Assembly (NCBI GenBank): GCA_964520875.1
Contig: CAZFQJ010000015.1
Coordinates: 1-20,656 of the forward strand
Source of the DNA: SIG673 sp964520875
GTDB lineage: Bacteria; Bacillota; Clostridia; Oscillospirales; CAG-272
Reading direction: 5' to 3'
Length of the DNA: 20,656 nt
Within the stretch, counting starts at the first letter, position 1. Every line of letters begins with the position of its first letter. A program made the translations under genes and the position numbers. A model generated the notes under the pieces. It had not been told where the DNA came from, did not search any database, and saw only the letters and a program-made list of their open reading frames with translations. Below, piece after piece: positions 6,230 to 14,400 of the stretch.

Positions 6230-7939
6230 ATGAAAGAATATATTGATTGGAAGACTCGTGAGCTTGATGACGCTGACCTTACTAAGGAGTTAAACGATAT
6301 AGAAGGTGACGAAGATGCGATATTTGATCGTTTCCGTTGCGATCTTGCGTTCGGAACAGGTGGACTTCGCGGACTTATCGGCGCCGGTACCAACAGAATG
6401 AATATATACACCGTCGGACGTGCAACTCAAGGTCTTGCAAATTGTCTTATAATGCAGAATAAAACGAAAAAGAGACTTTCCGTCGCGATAGCGCACGATA
6501 GCCGTATAAAGGGCGAGCTTTTCACCGAGAGAGCGGCGTCGGTGCTCGCGGCAAACGGAATCAAGGTTCTCGTCTACTCTGAGCTTGCTCCGACTCCGGC
6601 TCTTTCCTTTGCGGTAAGATACTATGGCTGCGACGCCGGAATATGCATAACCGCAAGCCATAATCCGGCAGTATATAACGGATATAAGGTATACGGAAGC
6701 GACGGTTGTCAGATAGGTCCCGAGCTTGCGGACGTAATACTTGACGAGATAGGTAAGAGCGATATATTCGACGGTGTAAAGACTGTCGATTACGATGAGG
6801 CGGTAAAGAAGGGCGATATACAGCTCATAGGCGACGAGGTGTTCGAAGCCTTCTTCGAAGCCGTCAGAGGCGAAGCTCTTATGGGAGATGAGGTAAGAAA
6901 CGGCGAAAAACTGAAGGTGGTCTATACGCCGCTCAACGGTGCGGGCAGATGTTCCGTTACCGAGGTGCTTTCCAAAGAGAGCAGTTATGAGGTTACGGTG
7001 GTAAAGGAGCAGGAAGCACCGGACGGAAATTTCCCGACCTGTCCTTATCCGAATCCCGAAAACCCCGAGGCTTTGAAGCTCGCGCTTGATCTTTGCAAAA
7101 AGACAAATGCCGATATAATGATAGCGACCGACCCCGACTGCGACAGATGCCGCGTGGCGTGTAAGGACGGAGATTCGTATACCGCGCTCTCCGGTAACGA
7201 AACTGGAATACTTCTTCTTGATTATATAGCCAAGAGAAAGAAAGAACTCGGAATTCTTCCGAATGACCCGGTAGCAGTTACAACGATAGTTTCTACGGTC
7301 ATGGCGGATAGCGTAGCCGAAGCGCACGGAATAGAGCTTCGCAGAGTTCTTACGGGCTTTAAGTATATAGGCGAGCAGATAGCGTTGCTTGAAAAGGAAG
7401 GACGCGCCGAGAGATACCTGTTCGGTTTCGAGGAGAGCTGCGGATACCTTTCCGGGGGATATGTAAGAGATAAGGACGGCGTAAATGCTTCCGAGCTTAT
7501 ATGCGAAATGGCTCTTTACTATAAGAGAATGGGTAAGACGCTTCTTGAAGCGTTCGACGAGCTTTGCAAGATACACGGCTACTATAAAGAAGCGCTCATG
7601 AATTTCGCTTACGAGGGTGCGGACGGAGCCGTTAAGATGAAAAATATCATTGCCGATCTCAGAAAAGATCCGCCGAAGTCCTTTAACGGCGGAAAGGTAA
7701 TAAAGATCGTCGATTATCATAAAGAAGGACTCCGTGAGGGCGAATTTAATCCCGAAACGGGACTTCCGGATTCGAATGTCCTTGAATATTCCACAGATAA
7801 CGGAATAAAGGTCATAGTTCGTCCGTCGGGCACCGAGCCGAAGATGAAGGCTTACCTTTCCGCTAAGGGAAGCAGCCGTGCTGAGGCAGAGGCGTCGATA
7901 GAAAAGGTGAAGGCGGAGATACCCGCGCTCGGACTTTAA
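6230..7939 (+). CDS. alpha-D-phosphohexomutase (phosphoglucomutase/phosphomannomutase)
   Basis: This 569-aa enzyme interconverts hexose 6-phosphate and 1-phosphate through a phosphoserine. All four signature loops are present: TASHNP with catalytic S143, the magnesium loop DPDCDR (D301, D303, D305), the sugar-binding loop GFEES (399-403) and the phosphate-binding loop RPSGTEPK (531-538). Length and the N-terminal FGTGGLRG segment match the PgcA-like phosphoglucomutase group of Bacillota, some of which also act on mannose phosphates. The start at 6230 is supported by GAAAGGT 10 bases upstream; an in-frame ATG at 6158 would add 24 residues encoded by the leader hairpin region. As first gene of the operon and directly before the GDP-mannose synthase, it probably supplies mannose 1-phosphate, though glucose 1-phosphate is equally possible. 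No mannose-6-phosphate isomerase is nearby. Confidence 0.93.
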   Translation: MKEYIDWKTRELDDADLTKELNDIEGDEDAIFDRFRCDLAFGTGGLRGLIGAGTNRMNIYTVGRATQGLANCLIMQNKTKKRLSVAIAHDSRIKGELFTERAASVLAANGIKVLVYSELAPTPALSFAVRYYGCDAGICITASHNPAVYNGYKVYGSDGCQIGPELADVILDEIGKSDIFDGVKTVDYDEAVKKGDIQLIGDEVFEAFFEAVRGEALMGDEVRNGEKLKVVYTPLNGAGRCSVTEVLSKESSYEVTVVKEQEAPDGNFPTCPYPNPENPEALKLALDLCKKTNADIMIATDPDCDRCRVACKDGDSYTALSGNETGILLLDYIAKRKKELGILPNDPVAVTTIVSTVMADSVAEAHGIELRRVLTGFKYIGEQIALLEKEGRAERYLFGFEESCGYLSGGYVRDKDGVNASELICEMALYYKRMGKTLLEAFDELCKIHGYYKEALMNFAYEGADGAVKMKNIIADLRKDPPKSFNGGKVIKIVDYHKEGLREGEFNPETGLPDSNVLEYSTDNGIKVIVRPSGTEPKMKAYLSAKGSSRAEAEASIEKVKAEIPALGL

Positions 7940-7983
7940 GACATAAGGAAGTAAAAAGATCTGAAAGGATGTATTTTTCGTAA

Positions 7984-9060
7984 ATGGAAAGAATAGCCGT
8001 AATAATGGCGGGCGGAAAAGGAGAACGTCTGTGGCCTAAGAGCCGCAGAAATTGTCCGAAGCAGTTTTTGTCGCTCGGGGGAGAGAAGGATACGCTGATA
8101 GTTTCTACCGTTGAGAGAATGAAAGCGCTTACGTCGATAGACAAGATATATATAGTTACCGGTAAAGATTATTATGATATGACTCGCAGCCAGCTCCCGG
8201 AGCTTCCTCCGGAGAATATAATCTGTGAGCCAATGGGTAAGAATACTACCGCTTGTATAGGATATGCGGCACAGATAATAAAGAAGAAGTATAAGGACGC
8301 TATAATGATGGTCGTTCCTTCCGATCACTTTATTAAGGACGTAAAGGCTTTCGCCTCGGATCTTGAAAAGTGTTGCGATATAGCGGAAAGCAATAATACC
8401 ATAGTTACGGTCGGTATAACTCCGACAAGACCCGAGACAGGCTTCGGATACATCAAGGTAAACAAGAAGATGCCCGTCCCGGAAAAGGAGCTTGCTTGGA
8501 AGATGCTCAAGTTCGTGGAAAAGCCCGACCTTGCGCTTGCAAAGAAGTATATCGCGAGCGGCAGATATCTCTGGAACGCGGGAATGTTCGTTTTCCCCGT
8601 GAGCTATATGCTTCGTTGTATAAAGCGTTTTCATCCGGAGAACGCGGCTTGTCTTTCCCTTATAGGCAAGAGCCTCGGAAAGCGTAACGAAGAGCTTATA
8701 ACATACCAGATGTTTGACAGAATGGAGTCTATATCGATAGACTATTCGGTAATGGAGCATGTCCGCGGAAGTATTACGGTCCAGTCTACGTTTGATTGGA
8801 ACGATGTCGGAACATGGGCGGCTATTCCCGAAATATCCGTTCCTGACGCCGACGGAAATTATATAACGGGTAACGCTGCGGTGACAGGCGGAAGCGGAAA
8901 CATAGTCGAGGTTCCCGACGGAAAAGCGGTCGTGCTTCTCGGAGTTTCGGATCTTGTTGTCGTTGAATCCGGAAACGCGCTCCTTGTATGCCGTAAGGAT
9001 TGGGCACAGAAGATAAAGGACGGGACTTGTAAGCTGACAGACAGTCCGGAGTACTTATGA
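7984..9060 (+). CDS. manC: mannose-1-phosphate guanylyltransferase (GDP-mannose synthase)
   Basis: This 358-aa nucleotidyltransferase makes GDP-mannose from mannose 1-phosphate and GTP. It begins with the nucleotide-binding motif AGGKGERLWPKSR followed by PKQF, and shows FVEKP, WNAGMF, DYSVME and DWNDVGTW, all typical of the ManC/RfbM nucleotidyltransferase domain. It lacks the C-terminal cupin isomerase domain of the bifunctional enzymes, so mannose 6-phosphate must come from another gene. GAAAGG lies 15 bases before the ATG, a little farther than usual, and a four-codon reading frame (ATG at 7969) ends in the TAA directly before the start. Its stop overlaps the next start by four bases (ATGA), so translation of the glycosyltransferase is probably coupled to it. 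Confidence 0.92.
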   Translation: MERIAVIMAGGKGERLWPKSRRNCPKQFLSLGGEKDTLIVSTVERMKALTSIDKIYIVTGKDYYDMTRSQLPELPPENIICEPMGKNTTACIGYAAQIIKKKYKDAIMMVVPSDHFIKDVKAFASDLEKCCDIAESNNTIVTVGITPTRPETGFGYIKVNKKMPVPEKELAWKMLKFVEKPDLALAKKYIASGRYLWNAGMFVFPVSYMLRCIKRFHPENAACLSLIGKSLGKRNEELITYQMFDRMESISIDYSVMEHVRGSITVQSTFDWNDVGTWAAIPEISVPDADGNYITGNAAVTGGSGNIVEVPDGKAVVLLGVSDLVVVESGNALLVCRKDWAQKIKDGTCKLTDSPEYL

Positions 9061-10223
9061 AGATAGTTTTTGACGGTACACCCGTGTGTCCGGAGCAGCT
9101 TACCGGAATAGGCATGCATGAAAAAGAGATATGCAGGGCTCTTATCAAGCTGCACCCCGAAAACGAATATACATTTAATTATTTTTCCCTTAAGGACTGC
9201 GCCGGTAAAAAGCAAAGAATGAAAGCTTATGAGGCGGATAACGTAAGAACGAAGAGTTTTCCGCTTCTTACAGACGGTATGTACAAGCTCATATACGGGA
9301 TTGTTCCGATACCGTATAAATGGCTTTTTCACGGAAAACCGAATATAACGCACTTTTTCAACTTTATAATTCCGCCGGGAGTCAAGGGGAAAAAGTTATG
9401 TACCGTACATGACCTCGCGTTTCGGCGCTATCCGGAGACAGTGGCGCTCAAGACGAGAAAAATGCTTGAGTACAGGCTTGGAAGTACTGTAAAGAAAGCG
9501 GATCATATTTTCGTCGTTTCCGAATTTACAAAGCAAGAGCTGGCGGAATTGTATAACGTTCCGGAAAGCAAGATGACGGTGCTCTATGCAGGCGTCGATT
9601 TCGATATGTACAAAAGGATCGAAAGAAGCGAAAAGACAGACGCTCTGCTTGATAAAGCCGGTGTAAGCGACGGAGATTATTTCTTTTATCTCGGTACGCT
9701 TGAGCCGAGAAAAAATCTTACGCGCCTTATGGGAGCGTATGCGGATACGGTAAAGCGTCTTACCGCGGAAGGGAAAAAAGCGCCGGATCTGGTGCTCGGC
9801 GGTAAGGCCGGTTGGTATTACGGGGAGATATTCGACAGAATGGAAAAGGAAGGTATATCCGGTAAAGTAAAGAGACTGGGATATATCTCCGACGAAGAAA
9901 AGTCGATATTTTACGCAAGAGCGAAAGCGTTTGTCTTCCCTTCGCTTTACGAAGGTTTCGGTATGCCGGTAGCGGAAGCTATGGCGTGCGGAACACCGGT
10001 CCTTACATCTAACGTAGCCTCGCTTCCGGAGGTCACGGGCGGTAACGCCGTTGAATGCGACCCTCTTTCGGAAAGCTCGATTGCCGACGGTCTTTACAGT
10101 CTTTCGACCGACGAAGGACTCTGTCGCAAGCTTTCGGAGGAAGGCGAAGCGTGGTCGAAGCGCTTTACATGGGAAGCTTCGGCTGAGAAGATGTATCGTG
10201 TCTACCTTGATCTGTTAAAATAA
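9057..10223 (+). CDS. GT4 glycosyltransferase, probable mannosyltransferase
   Basis: A 388-aa GT-B fold retaining glycosyltransferase. The N-terminal half starts MKIVFDGTP and carries the acceptor-side TVHDLAF segment; the C-terminal half has LGTLEPRKNLTRL and the nucleotide-sugar E-x7-E motif in LYEGFGMPVAEAMACGTPV (E299 and E307). These are features of family GT4, including the WbaZ/WbdB/WbdC-like mannosyltransferases that use GDP-mannose. The start overlaps manC by four bases, which makes GDP-mannose its most likely donor, though the donor cannot be read from the motif alone. There is no membrane segment, so it acts at the cytoplasmic face on a lipid-linked acceptor. Confidence 0.88.
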   Translation: MKIVFDGTPVCPEQLTGIGMHEKEICRALIKLHPENEYTFNYFSLKDCAGKKQRMKAYEADNVRTKSFPLLTDGMYKLIYGIVPIPYKWLFHGKPNITHFFNFIIPPGVKGKKLCTVHDLAFRRYPETVALKTRKMLEYRLGSTVKKADHIFVVSEFTKQELAELYNVPESKMTVLYAGVDFDMYKRIERSEKTDALLDKAGVSDGDYFFYLGTLEPRKNLTRLMGAYADTVKRLTAEGKKAPDLVLGGKAGWYYGEIFDRMEKEGISGKVKRLGYISDEEKSIFYARAKAFVFPSLYEGFGMPVAEAMACGTPVLTSNVASLPEVTGGNAVECDPLSESSIADGLYSLSTDEGLCRKLSEEGEAWSKRFTWEASAEKMYRVYLDLLK

Positions 10224-10261
10224 GACCTAAGGTACGGCGAATAAGATATATGGAGATTTTT

Positions 10262-11437
10262 ATGATCGATGATAATATAAATGGGCTTTCCGAAGCGGAA
10301 AAGAAGGATTTCAAAATGCTTCACGCCGCGAAATGGTATAGCCCGGTCGTCGGCGGAATAGAGACCGCGGCGCTCGATATAACGGGAGCGGTGGTCGGAA
10401 AAGCGGACGTAGAGATACTTGTTTGCTCGGAAAATAAAAAACGAGAGATAGGCACGACGGAGGAAGGTATTAAGGTATACAGAGCCAAGACTCCGTTTGT
10501 AAAGTTTTCAATGCCTGTTTCTCTTGACTATGTAAGAACGTTTAAAAAAATGTCGAAAAACGTGGATCTTATACAGATACACGCGCCGTTTCCGTTATCC
10601 GATCTCGCTCTTGTACTCAGCGGAGCGGCTAAAAGATCCAAGGTGGCGGTCTGGTGGCATAGTGACGTCGTAAAACAGAAAAAACTGATGCTTTTCTATA
10701 AGCCGCTTATGCATATGATGCTCAGGCGTGCGGATAAGATATTCGTAGCGGGTAAGACCGTTGCGGAAAGATCGGCATACCTCGGAAAGTACATGGATAA
10801 GGTAGAGGTGATCCCGTTCGGAGTCCCGAAGGAGAGCTTCGAGGCGCCCGAAAACACTTCGTATCTTTCGGATAAGCTCAGTGTAAAGGAAAACGTAAAG
10901 CTCCTTTTCGTAGGGCGTCTCGTGTATTATAAAGGCGTAGACGTGCTTTTGGAGGCTATGGCAAAGACCGAGGAACGCTCCGAACTTTTTATAGTCGGAG
11001 ACGGAGAGCTTGAAGCGCATCTTAAAGCAAGATGCGATGAGCTTTCGATAAATAACAGAGTTCATTTCCTCGGAAAGGTAGAGGATAACGATCTTAAAGC
11101 GGCGCTTTATGACTGCGACGTGTTCGTTCTTCCGTCGGTGAGCCGTTCGGAATGCTTCGGATTGGTCCAGCTTGAAGCTATGGCTTACGGTAAGCCCGTG
11201 ATCAATACAGATCTGCCTACCGCGGTACCCGATGTGAGCTTGGACGGCGAGACGGGTATTACCGTTCCGTCGGGCGACGTTGAAGCGCTTGCAAAGGCTC
11301 TTGACAGATTGGTGCTCGATCCCAAGCTGAGAGAAGTGTACGGCGAAGCCGCCATAAAGCGTTGTAAGGAGCATTTTTCCCTTGATGATATGCAGGAAAA
11401 GCTTTACAAAACGTATACGGAAATGCTCGGTATATGA
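10262..11437 (+). CDS. GT4 glycosyltransferase
   Basis: A second GT-B glycosyltransferase of 391 aa. The N-terminal nucleotide-binding entry loop reads YSPVVGGIE after a 25-residue acidic leader; the C-terminal half has FVGRLVYYKGVDVLLEA and the E-x7-E motif in SECFGLVQLEAMAYGKPV (E297 and E305). The ATG at 10262 is preferred because GGAG lies six bases upstream; an ATG at 10250 would place that Shine-Dalgarno inside the gene. It resembles PimB/WbpY-like GT4 enzymes, many of which transfer mannose. It is 38 bases downstream of the first glycosyltransferase in the same operon and probably adds a second linkage to the same glycan. Confidence 0.87.
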   Translation: MIDDNINGLSEAEKKDFKMLHAAKWYSPVVGGIETAALDITGAVVGKADVEILVCSENKKREIGTTEEGIKVYRAKTPFVKFSMPVSLDYVRTFKKMSKNVDLIQIHAPFPLSDLALVLSGAAKRSKVAVWWHSDVVKQKKLMLFYKPLMHMMLRRADKIFVAGKTVAERSAYLGKYMDKVEVIPFGVPKESFEAPENTSYLSDKLSVKENVKLLFVGRLVYYKGVDVLLEAMAKTEERSELFIVGDGELEAHLKARCDELSINNRVHFLGKVEDNDLKAALYDCDVFVLPSVSRSECFGLVQLEAMAYGKPVINTDLPTAVPDVSLDGETGITVPSGDVEALAKALDRLVLDPKLREVYGEAAIKRCKEHFSLDDMQEKLYKTYTEMLGI

Positions 11438-11479
11438 GACCGAGACGTGCAAAAAATTAACGTGAAAGGTATTGTTTAA

Positions 11480-12325
11480 ATGCAAAACGAAGCCGAAAAC
11501 AAAAGCCGGGAGCTGACGGTAAAAAGAACGGGACAACGTGAGAGCTTTCGTCAGACGGTAAAGGAAATATACGACTATCGCGAGATGATAAAGGCTTTCG
11601 TCCGCAGAGAGCTCAGAGGACGTTATAAAGGCTCTGTCCTCGGATTTTTATGGACGTTCTTAAACCCCCTTCTTCAGCTTTTGGTTTACACGATAGTATT
11701 TTCGACCATACTTAAAAGCGGTATCGATGATTATTATTTACACCTTTTCGTGGCGTTGATACCGTGGATCTTCTTTTCTTCGTCGGTCACGTGCGGATCT
11801 ATGGCGATACTGTCTCAAAAGGACATGGTAAAGAAGATATATTTTCCGCGCGAGGTGTTGCCGATATCGACTGTAACGACCAATTTTGTCAATATGCTGC
11901 TTTGCTTTATAGTCGTGCTTGCGGTAGTTCTTTTTTCAGGCAGATTTCCGAGTCCGATAGGGCTTCTGTGTCTTATTCCCGTATTTGCGGTGGAGTATCT
12001 GCTTGCGCTCGGAATGGCGTTTTTGGTCTCGGCGATCACAGTATATTTCCGTGATATGGAGCATATCCTCGGAATACTTATGATGGCATGGCAGTATCTT
12101 ACTCCCGTGCTCTACAATATCGACGGTCTTGACGACAGATTTAAGTTCATATTCAACCTTAACCCGATGACGCCCGTGATCTCCGCGTACAGAGATATAC
12201 TGTATTATTGCAAGATCCCGGATCTTAAGACTTTGGTCTGGGCGTTCCTTCTCGGAATCGTCGTGCTGATAATAGGCTGGATCACATTTTCAAAGCTTAA
12301 GAGACGCTTTGCGGAGGAGCTTTGA
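11480..12325 (+). CDS. wzm: polysaccharide ABC exporter permease (Wzm/TagG family)
   Basis: A 281-aa membrane protein of the ABC-2 polysaccharide export family. After a 30-residue polar N-terminus comes the family signature around RRELRGRYKGSVLGFLWTFLNP, followed by about six hydrophobic segments (roughly residues 60-78, 92-112, 134-155, 160-190, 196-215 and 250-270) and a basic C-terminus. Together with the ATPase encoded 38 bases downstream it should form a channel that passes a lipid-linked glycan or teichoic acid across the cytoplasmic membrane. GAAAGGT precedes the ATG at the spacing usual in this window. The symbol follows the Gram-negative homologue; tagG would be the Bacillus equivalent. 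Confidence 0.9.
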   Translation: MQNEAENKSRELTVKRTGQRESFRQTVKEIYDYREMIKAFVRRELRGRYKGSVLGFLWTFLNPLLQLLVYTIVFSTILKSGIDDYYLHLFVALIPWIFFSSSVTCGSMAILSQKDMVKKIYFPREVLPISTVTTNFVNMLLCFIVVLAVVLFSGRFPSPIGLLCLIPVFAVEYLLALGMAFLVSAITVYFRDMEHILGILMMAWQYLTPVLYNIDGLDDRFKFIFNLNPMTPVISAYRDILYYCKIPDLKTLVWAFLLGIVVLIIGWITFSKLKRRFAEEL

Positions 12326-12363
12326 CAGACGGGTATAAGGATATTTGAAAGGAAACGGTAAAA

Positions 12364-13119
12364 ATGGATACTGCGGAAGTACGAGATTCTGAATATTCAA
12401 TAGAAATAAACGACGTTTACAAGCACTACCGTGTGTATAAAGATAAGGGTTCTCAGTTAAAAGAGAGGATACTTTTCAAGAACCGTAACAGTTATACCGA
12501 AAACAAGGTGCTTGACGGCATATCGCTGAAGATCAAGCGCGGAGAGGCGGTAGGCTTTGTCGGTCATAACGGTTGCGGAAAAAGTACGCTTTTAAAGATG
12601 ATAAGCCGTATAATATATCCGGATAGCGGAAGCGTAATTACGCGCGGTAGGATATCCGGACTCATAGAGCTCGGAGCGGGATTTCATCCCGATATGACCG
12701 GACGCGAGAATATATATACGAATGCCGCGATATACGGTCTTTCAAAAAAAGAGATAGATCAGCGCCTTGACAGTATAATCGAGTTTTCCGGACTCAGAAG
12801 TCATATAGATTCTCCGATAAGGACATACTCCTCGGGACAGTATATGCGCCTCGGATTTGCCGTTGCGATAAACGTCGACGCGGATATACTACTCATAGAC
12901 GAGATACTTGCCGTCGGTGACGGAGAGTTCCAGGAAAAATGTATAAACGAGCTTTGGAAGATCAAGGAGCGCGGAAAGACGATAGTGATAGTAAGTCATT
13001 CGCTCGGTCAGATAGAGGCTATATGCGAAAAAAGCTACTGGATAAAGAACGGTAAGATCGAAATGGAAGGCGTCCCCGCGGAAGTACATAAGATCTACTG
13101 CGCGGACAGGACAGAGTGA
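12364..13119 (+). CDS. wzt: polysaccharide ABC exporter ATPase (Wzt/TagH family)
   Basis: A 251-aa ATP-binding cassette protein that powers the Wzm-type permease. Walker A is GHNGCGKST (67-75), the signature is YSSGQ (155-159), Walker B is ILLIDE (175-180), and the switch histidine is H212. The motif LIELGAGFHPDMTGRENI (100-117) is characteristic of polysaccharide and teichoic acid exporter ATPases. It ends soon after the nucleotide-binding domain and has no C-terminal carbohydrate-binding domain of the kind that reads terminal caps in O9a-type systems, so chain-end recognition by this subunit is not expected. GAAAGGAAA precedes the ATG. The next gene starts two bases after its stop. Confidence 0.92.
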   Translation: MDTAEVRDSEYSIEINDVYKHYRVYKDKGSQLKERILFKNRNSYTENKVLDGISLKIKRGEAVGFVGHNGCGKSTLLKMISRIIYPDSGSVITRGRISGLIELGAGFHPDMTGRENIYTNAAIYGLSKKEIDQRLDSIIEFSGLRSHIDSPIRTYSSGQYMRLGFAVAINVDADILLIDEILAVGDGEFQEKCINELWKIKERGKTIVIVSHSLGQIEAICEKSYWIKNGKIEMEGVPAEVHKIYCADRTE

Positions 13120-13120
13120 T

Positions 13121-14335
13121 ATGGTGCGGTCCGAAAATAAGCTCGGAAGGTTCGGTGAACTGTTGCTTTTCGGGAAGCTCGGTAACGGAAGCGTCGGTCA
13201 GGCGTTCGTTTTGTGGCTTGCGGTAGGTATCTGGAGCTTTTACATGCTGAGCGGTACGATATTTGTAATTTTGTTCTTCGTAATGTTTCTTTGCAAGGAA
13301 ACGAGAGCGGCATGGCTTAGTGATAAGGTGTGGCTTACGCTTATGTCTCTTATAAGCGGACTTTCCGTTATTTCTTCGCTTTTGTCGGGCAATACTTACG
13401 GTATAAAGATCGCGGTAGGGCTTTTCGTCGTAATGTCGCTCGGAAGCTGCGCAAAGTCGCTCATGACAAAAGAAACGTTCGAAAAGGCTGAGGTTTTCTG
13501 TGGGTACGGAAGCCTTATAGCTTTTATGGCAGCCGTGATACAGAACTTTATCATATTCGGACATAACCCCGATTACCGTCCGACGGCAGGCGTTTTTAAC
13601 GCCAATTATTACGGTACGGTCGCGGTAATGATGTCGCTTTTATGCCTTGTGCGCCTCATGTTCTGCAAGAAAAGTGACGGAGCGGTATGGTACAGACCCG
13701 GAAGAGTGTTTTATATAACTGTTTTAGTATGTAACGTTCTCGGTATACTGATATGTGAGAGCCGGTCGTCGCTTATGACGCTAATGGTGACCTTATTTTT
13801 GTTGCTCTTCCTTGCTAAAAAGTATAAAGTGTTGGTTATCGCGGCGTTTTTTGGGGCGTCGATATGGATAGTAGGGTGGTTCTTTCCGCAGATTTTCTCA
13901 TGGACGAATTCTTTGTCTTTTATAATAGGAGAAAGATCTCGGATATGGAAGGACGCGCTTAAGTCTTATGTCGGAAGTCCGATCTCGGTGCTTATCGGCA
14001 GAGGACCTATGACATATCGTATGGTAGCGTTGAAGGAAGGTCTTTATTATGCTGATCACGCACACAATCTTATTATCGATATGCTTATAAACGTAGGTGC
14101 GGTAGGCGTGGCGATATATGCGGCGATCTTCGGTCATTTTGCAAAGACTATGCTAAGCAGTCGCAAACGCGGTAACAATGTAGCTTTCGTTTTGACGGCA
14201 CTCTTTCTTTGCGAGATACTTTTCCAGGGAATATTCGATACTACCGTGATGTGGCATCAAACTTCTATGCTCTTTCTTCTCGTTTTCGCTTATAATAACG
14301 TAAGAATCGAAACCGATAGAGAAGACGCTTTATAA
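13121..14335 (+). CDS. O-antigen ligase/polymerase-like membrane protein (PF04932 type)
   Basis: A 404-aa polytopic protein with about ten hydrophobic segments between residues 25 and 395. It shows family features: FNANYYGTVAVMM, the ESRSSLMTLMVT segment that follows a periplasmic-side loop, and a large outward loop that ends in ADHAHNLIIDMLINVGAVG, where the conserved His of ligases and Wzy polymerases lies. Such proteins either transfer finished glycans to an acceptor (WaaL, TuaE or LCP-independent ligases) or join repeat units (Wzy). Because the same operon encodes an ABC exporter, which normally moves complete chains, a ligase role is slightly preferred, but sequence alone does not decide it. 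Last gene of the operon; start two bases after wzt. Confidence 0.82.
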   Translation: MVRSENKLGRFGELLLFGKLGNGSVGQAFVLWLAVGIWSFYMLSGTIFVILFFVMFLCKETRAAWLSDKVWLTLMSLISGLSVISSLLSGNTYGIKIAVGLFVVMSLGSCAKSLMTKETFEKAEVFCGYGSLIAFMAAVIQNFIIFGHNPDYRPTAGVFNANYYGTVAVMMSLLCLVRLMFCKKSDGAVWYRPGRVFYITVLVCNVLGILICESRSSLMTLMVTLFLLLFLAKKYKVLVIAAFFGASIWIVGWFFPQIFSWTNSLSFIIGERSRIWKDALKSYVGSPISVLIGRGPMTYRMVALKEGLYYADHAHNLIIDMLINVGAVGVAIYAAIFGHFAKTMLSSRKRGNNVAFVLTALFLCEILFQGIFDTTVMWHQTSMLFLLVFAYNNVRIETDREDAL

Positions 14336-14340
14336 TAAAA

Positions 14341-14385
14341 AACGAAGCTCCGTCGCGCATGCATATGCGCGACGGAGCTTTTTCT
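14341..14385. terminator. strong bidirectional intrinsic terminator
   Basis: A perfect 16-bp stem, AAGCTCCGTCGCGCAT (14345-14360) with its complement at 14365-14380, has a four-base loop (GCAT) and T-runs on both strands. It closes the polysaccharide operon and also serves the convergent minus-strand gene. Confidence 0.95.
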
Positions 14386-14400
14386 TATTCGCTTTTCTGA

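Noticed and set aside
6290..7720. Long minus-strand open frame (476 codons) opposite the phosphohexomutase gene
   Set aside because: The product has no recognisable domain, and the plus-strand frame carries all four phosphohexomutase signatures. It is an antisense shadow produced by codon bias.
7936..8760. Minus-strand open frame opposite manC
   Set aside because: No domain or ribosome-binding site of its own; ManC motifs on the plus strand account for the sequence.
10595..11536. Minus-strand open frame of 313 codons opposite the second glycosyltransferase
   Set aside because: Low-quality translation with no family resemblance; the GT4 motifs are on the plus strand.
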